Shown here piece by piece: positions 60,358-64,000 of a DNA stretch of 64,000 nucleotides; positions within the stretch are counted from its first letter, which is position 1; every line of letters begins with the position of its first letter. The stretch is from Exaiptasia diaphana (taxonomy: Eukaryota > Cnidaria > Anthozoa > Actiniaria > Aiptasiidae): assembly GCF_001417965.1 (NCBI RefSeq), contig NW_018384385.1, forward strand, positions 151,482-215,481. Direction: 5' to 3'. Under the pieces are notes generated by a model. It did not search any database. It was given only the letters and a program-made list of their open reading frames with translations, and was not told the origin of the DNA. The position numbers were made by a program, and so were the translations under genes.

Positions 60358-63300
60358 GTCATTGGGATGGGAGGAGAGGTACTAAGTCTGTCTTCAAAGC
60401 CCGTTACAGTTTCAATCCTGTATGATGATATAGTAAGGCCAGTATACGAAGGTTGAATGTCTTTGGGATTGCAGGTAATATTCATGAATCGCACGATACT
60501 TTGCTCTTGAACGCCACTAGTGCTCGATGTTTGTTTTTGAATTTTTTTTCTTTTCAAATGGATTTCCTTGAAGGTTCGTTTAAATTGGCAGCTCGTTTAA
60601 ATCACCTGTTTGAGACACCGAACTGAAATACAGCAAAAAATAGAACCGAAAGCGTGTGATTTTGATATGGACCGACTCGCCTCCTGTGATGTTTACTGTT
60701 TGGCCAAACCTCCTTTGGACTGTGGCTTGCTTGTATGGAGGCCACTAGGGTTGTCTAGCTTTGACACCTCAACAACTGAACTATTGGTAGCGGCGAGCGT
60801 CGGATCTTATTGTTCGTTTAGTAATGACATATGACGTCACTCAAGCTCTTCTCGAAATGAACATGAGCCCACGTGGACAAGAATTCTAGTGACAAGCAGT
60901 TTGTGATCATGATATGGTAGCATTGAAAGCAACCAGTAGCCTGCAGCTATTTTTAGCTTTGAATCTCGATATAATTAGTTTACAAAGCCATGTTAGAAAT
61001 ACAAAGGGCTGGTGGCGGAGGTTTGAGACCTAGGACTATTCAACGATACCGGAAATAAGGGTTTACCAATGAGAAGAAGGGACAGCATCCATACACGTGC
61101 AAAAAAAGCAGTATTCACGACACCTGCACACTCCATAAATGATTCACTTACGAATAACCTGAAAACTTCTTGCTGAGCGACACATTAGGAAACGCCAAAA
61201 AGAACACTTAAAACCCCAGACATTTGCTGTTTCGATTGTATGGCGCGTCGGAATACCTTGATTCTTGATTTATTCTGTAACACTTGTGTTTCTTGTAGTT
61301 GTCATGGTGGCTATGAATCATGACAAGTTGAGCTGTCTATCACGACTAGCCTTCCAACGAATGAGTACGCCCCCAAGAACTTCACACCGCCAATGCATTC
61401 AATTGTCGGTATCTTTTGAAAGAAAGCCAAATATTGCGGCCAATTGACACTCAAACCATCTTATTCCTACACCATAGCCGATCATATTACGAATTCCGAA
61501 CAATAGTTGGAGTAAAGTGACTAGAAAAACCACAACTTAGAACGAATAAAGACCCTCCAACAAGGTTAATCTAAGGGTCAATTGAATTTTATCCGATTAG
61601 CCGAACATTCTGGTCTAAATATAAAGATGGAATAAACTCAAAATAATTAGTTAGACCGAAAGCCACTTGACTAGATTGTCCGCGCTGTGATATTTTAAGT
61701 GTAAGGCAGAGGATGACTTCGATAGGTTCAACAAGCTATTAAATCGAGTTTAAAACTGCCGGACCAAACCTCCGTGTAGGGAATTTCTACAAGTGAAGAT
61801 ATTGGTATTGTTTTGATCATTAAAGTCGCCGATTGGATTGTTATAAGATAACACACACAGCAAGTAGCTGTTGAAAATTTCTACTAGCGCAACTAAAACA
61901 ACAAACAGATATTTACATCTGAGTACACAAATACATCGCAAAGCAAACGTTGCAATGAATCGATCTAATTAAAGGGTTCTCTTAACCATGCAATTACCAG
62001 CCATTCACGAATCAAGTGGCTAATTGTAAAACTCCAGAAGGATACGTACCGTGACAGCCAGTATTTAAACGCTGGTATAGATACTCTAGATCCATCACGA
62101 CTACTTTCAACACAAATAACTTCAATTTACTGCTACTTATACACAGTTTTTCGAGCAGTAATACTTGCTGTCGGCATTTGTTCCGGCAGAGCGTAGTCTA
62201 AAAGGATATTGAGGGAATACCCTTCTGAAATGTACTTTTGCAAGGAGGTCCTAGCGTATCACGCCTCTAACACCCCTGCAGCGCATCTTTCAAAACTTGT
62301 TGAGAAACAGCTATGAAATGATAAGCCGTGATGACAGGCACGAGGTCGGGTGATAGTGTATTGCTTACCACTCCGCAGGCCACTGTCTACCAATTATTCT
62401 CGAGTACATAATGACAGTGTTTAGCCCGAAGTGGCCGATCGAACAAATAGAATAATCAGTGACCCGCGCCAATCGCGTTTATTTGCCTATTGCTGCAGGC
62501 GTTGAAGGTAACTGATACCTACTTCTGACTCACGCGTTTATTCTCTGATTCAAGGCTAACCTTCACCGTGTTTTAACGACACTTTGATGTGATATAGACA
62601 ATTTCTTTTTTAGCAAACAAAATATCATGGTAATTTTTGTTGTTTCGGTACCTCTTTTAAGGGTTTTGTACTACAATAATTTTAGTGTTCGGAGTCGGTA
62701 TTGCTAAACTACTAATTTGTATGGGCTATTGTGATTCGACGTGGTTCAAACAGTAGCCGCTACGAGCAGTATACAAACTATTTTCATCGCACCATGCATC
62801 TATATCATATACGTTTGCCTGTAGATTGTGCTTGGGTTAATCGTTTATCAAGACAGACTTCAACAGTGCCATAATTTCCATCAAAAACAGGTTTAAATGA
62901 TTAGGTGTAGAGCGCTTTGTCGGATCCCACAAACCACAAAGGCTAATGTTATGCTAAAATATTTCAAAGGACATCCTTCGGTTCCGCCGACAGATCTACA
63001 GCTGCCGCTGATTATATTCCTTCATGTAACTTCTAAATAACTTTTGGGACAAACTAAATGACTAACAAAAATACAAACAAACATTCTGCAAACCTTTACC
63101 CCTAAAACTGCTGGATAAACCTTGAAGAAAGGTATATAATAACGACACTGAACGAAAATATGTCTGGTAATCTGACCACCACAACAGCCACTTGAACTAA
63201 CGTATTTGAAAACCATTTTTTGTTAGTGTTTTCAAACAATGCCTACTTGTTCTTCTTTGTTAATGGCTTCTCCAACAACTCATCCCATTACAGGCAAACA

Positions 63301-64000
63301 TAGCGTGTATCTAGTCAGTCCGCTATATTTACACTGTGTTTTGTTAAGCGCAAAAAACTCCCAATAAAACTTGATCTATGGTAAGTGGGACTACGATTCC
63401 TAAGCAATACTGAAGCCATATTAAGATTAAGTTACATGTCGTGCGTAACCGTTACTTTTTGAAAGGTTTCCAACCGTCCTTACAAGCCCAAGTCGTTTTA
63501 GCTGACTTTAATTTCTTTCTGCAATCACTGTCATATTCTGATTTCTTAAAAACACGTAAACCAAATGGCTTATCTAATCGTCGCCTCTCAACCAAGATTG
63601 GGAAACAATTAAATTTTTCATCTCTTGTAAGTAAGATCGAAAAAGATTATAAAAAGTCTTTCTCTGCACCTTATGTGGTTTGTTTATAAAACAGTCATCC
63701 TATAAGAACCAACCAAATATTGCTCTTTTACCTAAAACTCTCACTCAAGAACTGTACTTGAAAGCCATCTTCTCTCCGCGTGGAAATCGGTTGCCGATCC
63801 GCAATTTAATGGCAGATTTGATCTGTACGGTATCACTGTTCAAAGAAAGCGCAATTTCTTGCAAGCTGGGCTAAAATTAGCTCATTAGATGTCATTGTAA
63901 TTGGCCAAGAGAACCATCGAGACCCTTACCTTAATGAACTGTGAAAAAATACTAGAATTTTATCAAATATTTGCTTCTTATCTCAAAAAGTGAGCTTTCT
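60358..64000. other. Lmx upstream region
   Basis: Upstream of the Lmx start. A palindromic TGACGTCA lies at 60832-60839, about 475 bp upstream of the ATG. Further 5' UTR exons may exist but cannot be placed. Two open frames near 63441-63874 match no family I know, show no splice logic and are not called as genes. Confidence 0.4.

Noticed and set aside
63441-63874. Two successive + strand frames of 82 and 64 residues
   Set aside because: No recognisable family, no joining splice sites and no promoter features. They could be a decayed fragment, but nothing supports a gene call.
1-64000. CRISPR arrays, bacterial operons or phage-derived systems
   Set aside because: All recognised genes are intron-bearing animal genes; repeats here are minisatellites and MITEs, without spacer structure.

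Overview
The window looks like nuclear DNA of an invertebrate animal with an AT-rich, fairly compact genome. Genes have many short exons with GT-AG introns, few transposons are visible, and several proteins are close in length and order to their vertebrate counterparts. The retained introns, short intergenic distances and AT richness suggest an early-branching metazoan. A placozoan of the Trichoplax type is my best guess; this is inference, and a cnidarian or tunicate cannot be excluded by eye.

Layout: (1) 48-3850, + strand, the 3' part of a DENND1 (connecdenn, Rab35 GEF) gene, cut by the window edge. (2) 5469-8170, - strand, a cytosolic 5'-nucleotidase I (NT5C1 family), convergent with DENND1. 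(3) 8861-10850, - strand, mitochondrial ribosomal protein MRPS18B/mS40. (4) 11009-19959, + strand, PNUTS/PPP1R10 in 27 coding exons, head-to-head with MRPS18B across 158 bp. (5) Three stomatin paralogues: A (22644-27010, +), B (29889-33473 or 34486, -) and C (35388-39686, +). (6) 44183-60357, - strand, an Lmx-class LIM-homeobox gene whose LIM1-LIM2 intron is about 10.5 kb and has no recognisable coding content. All exon chains were assembled by hand from splice sites, reading phase and family similarity; every chain stays in frame.

The most striking feature is the gene company. From memory of the human map, PPP1R10 and MRPS18B are head-to-head neighbours in the MHC (6p21.3), while STOM, DENND1A and LMX1B lie within a few megabases on 9q33, one of the MHC paralogous regions. 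One 60-kb invertebrate window carrying both sets looks like a piece of the pre-duplication proto-MHC linkage group.

Secondary features: the three stomatins show exon-by-exon uneven similarity, which suggests gene conversion. Stomatins A and B share a palindromic CRE about 57 bp upstream of a start codon. Stomatin C has a GC-AG intron where its paralogues have GT-AG. Several miniature inverted-repeat or foldback elements sit in introns, especially in PNUTS, and two very small perfect hairpins are flanked by 9-bp direct repeats. Minisatellites occur in DENND1, MRPS18B and Lmx introns.
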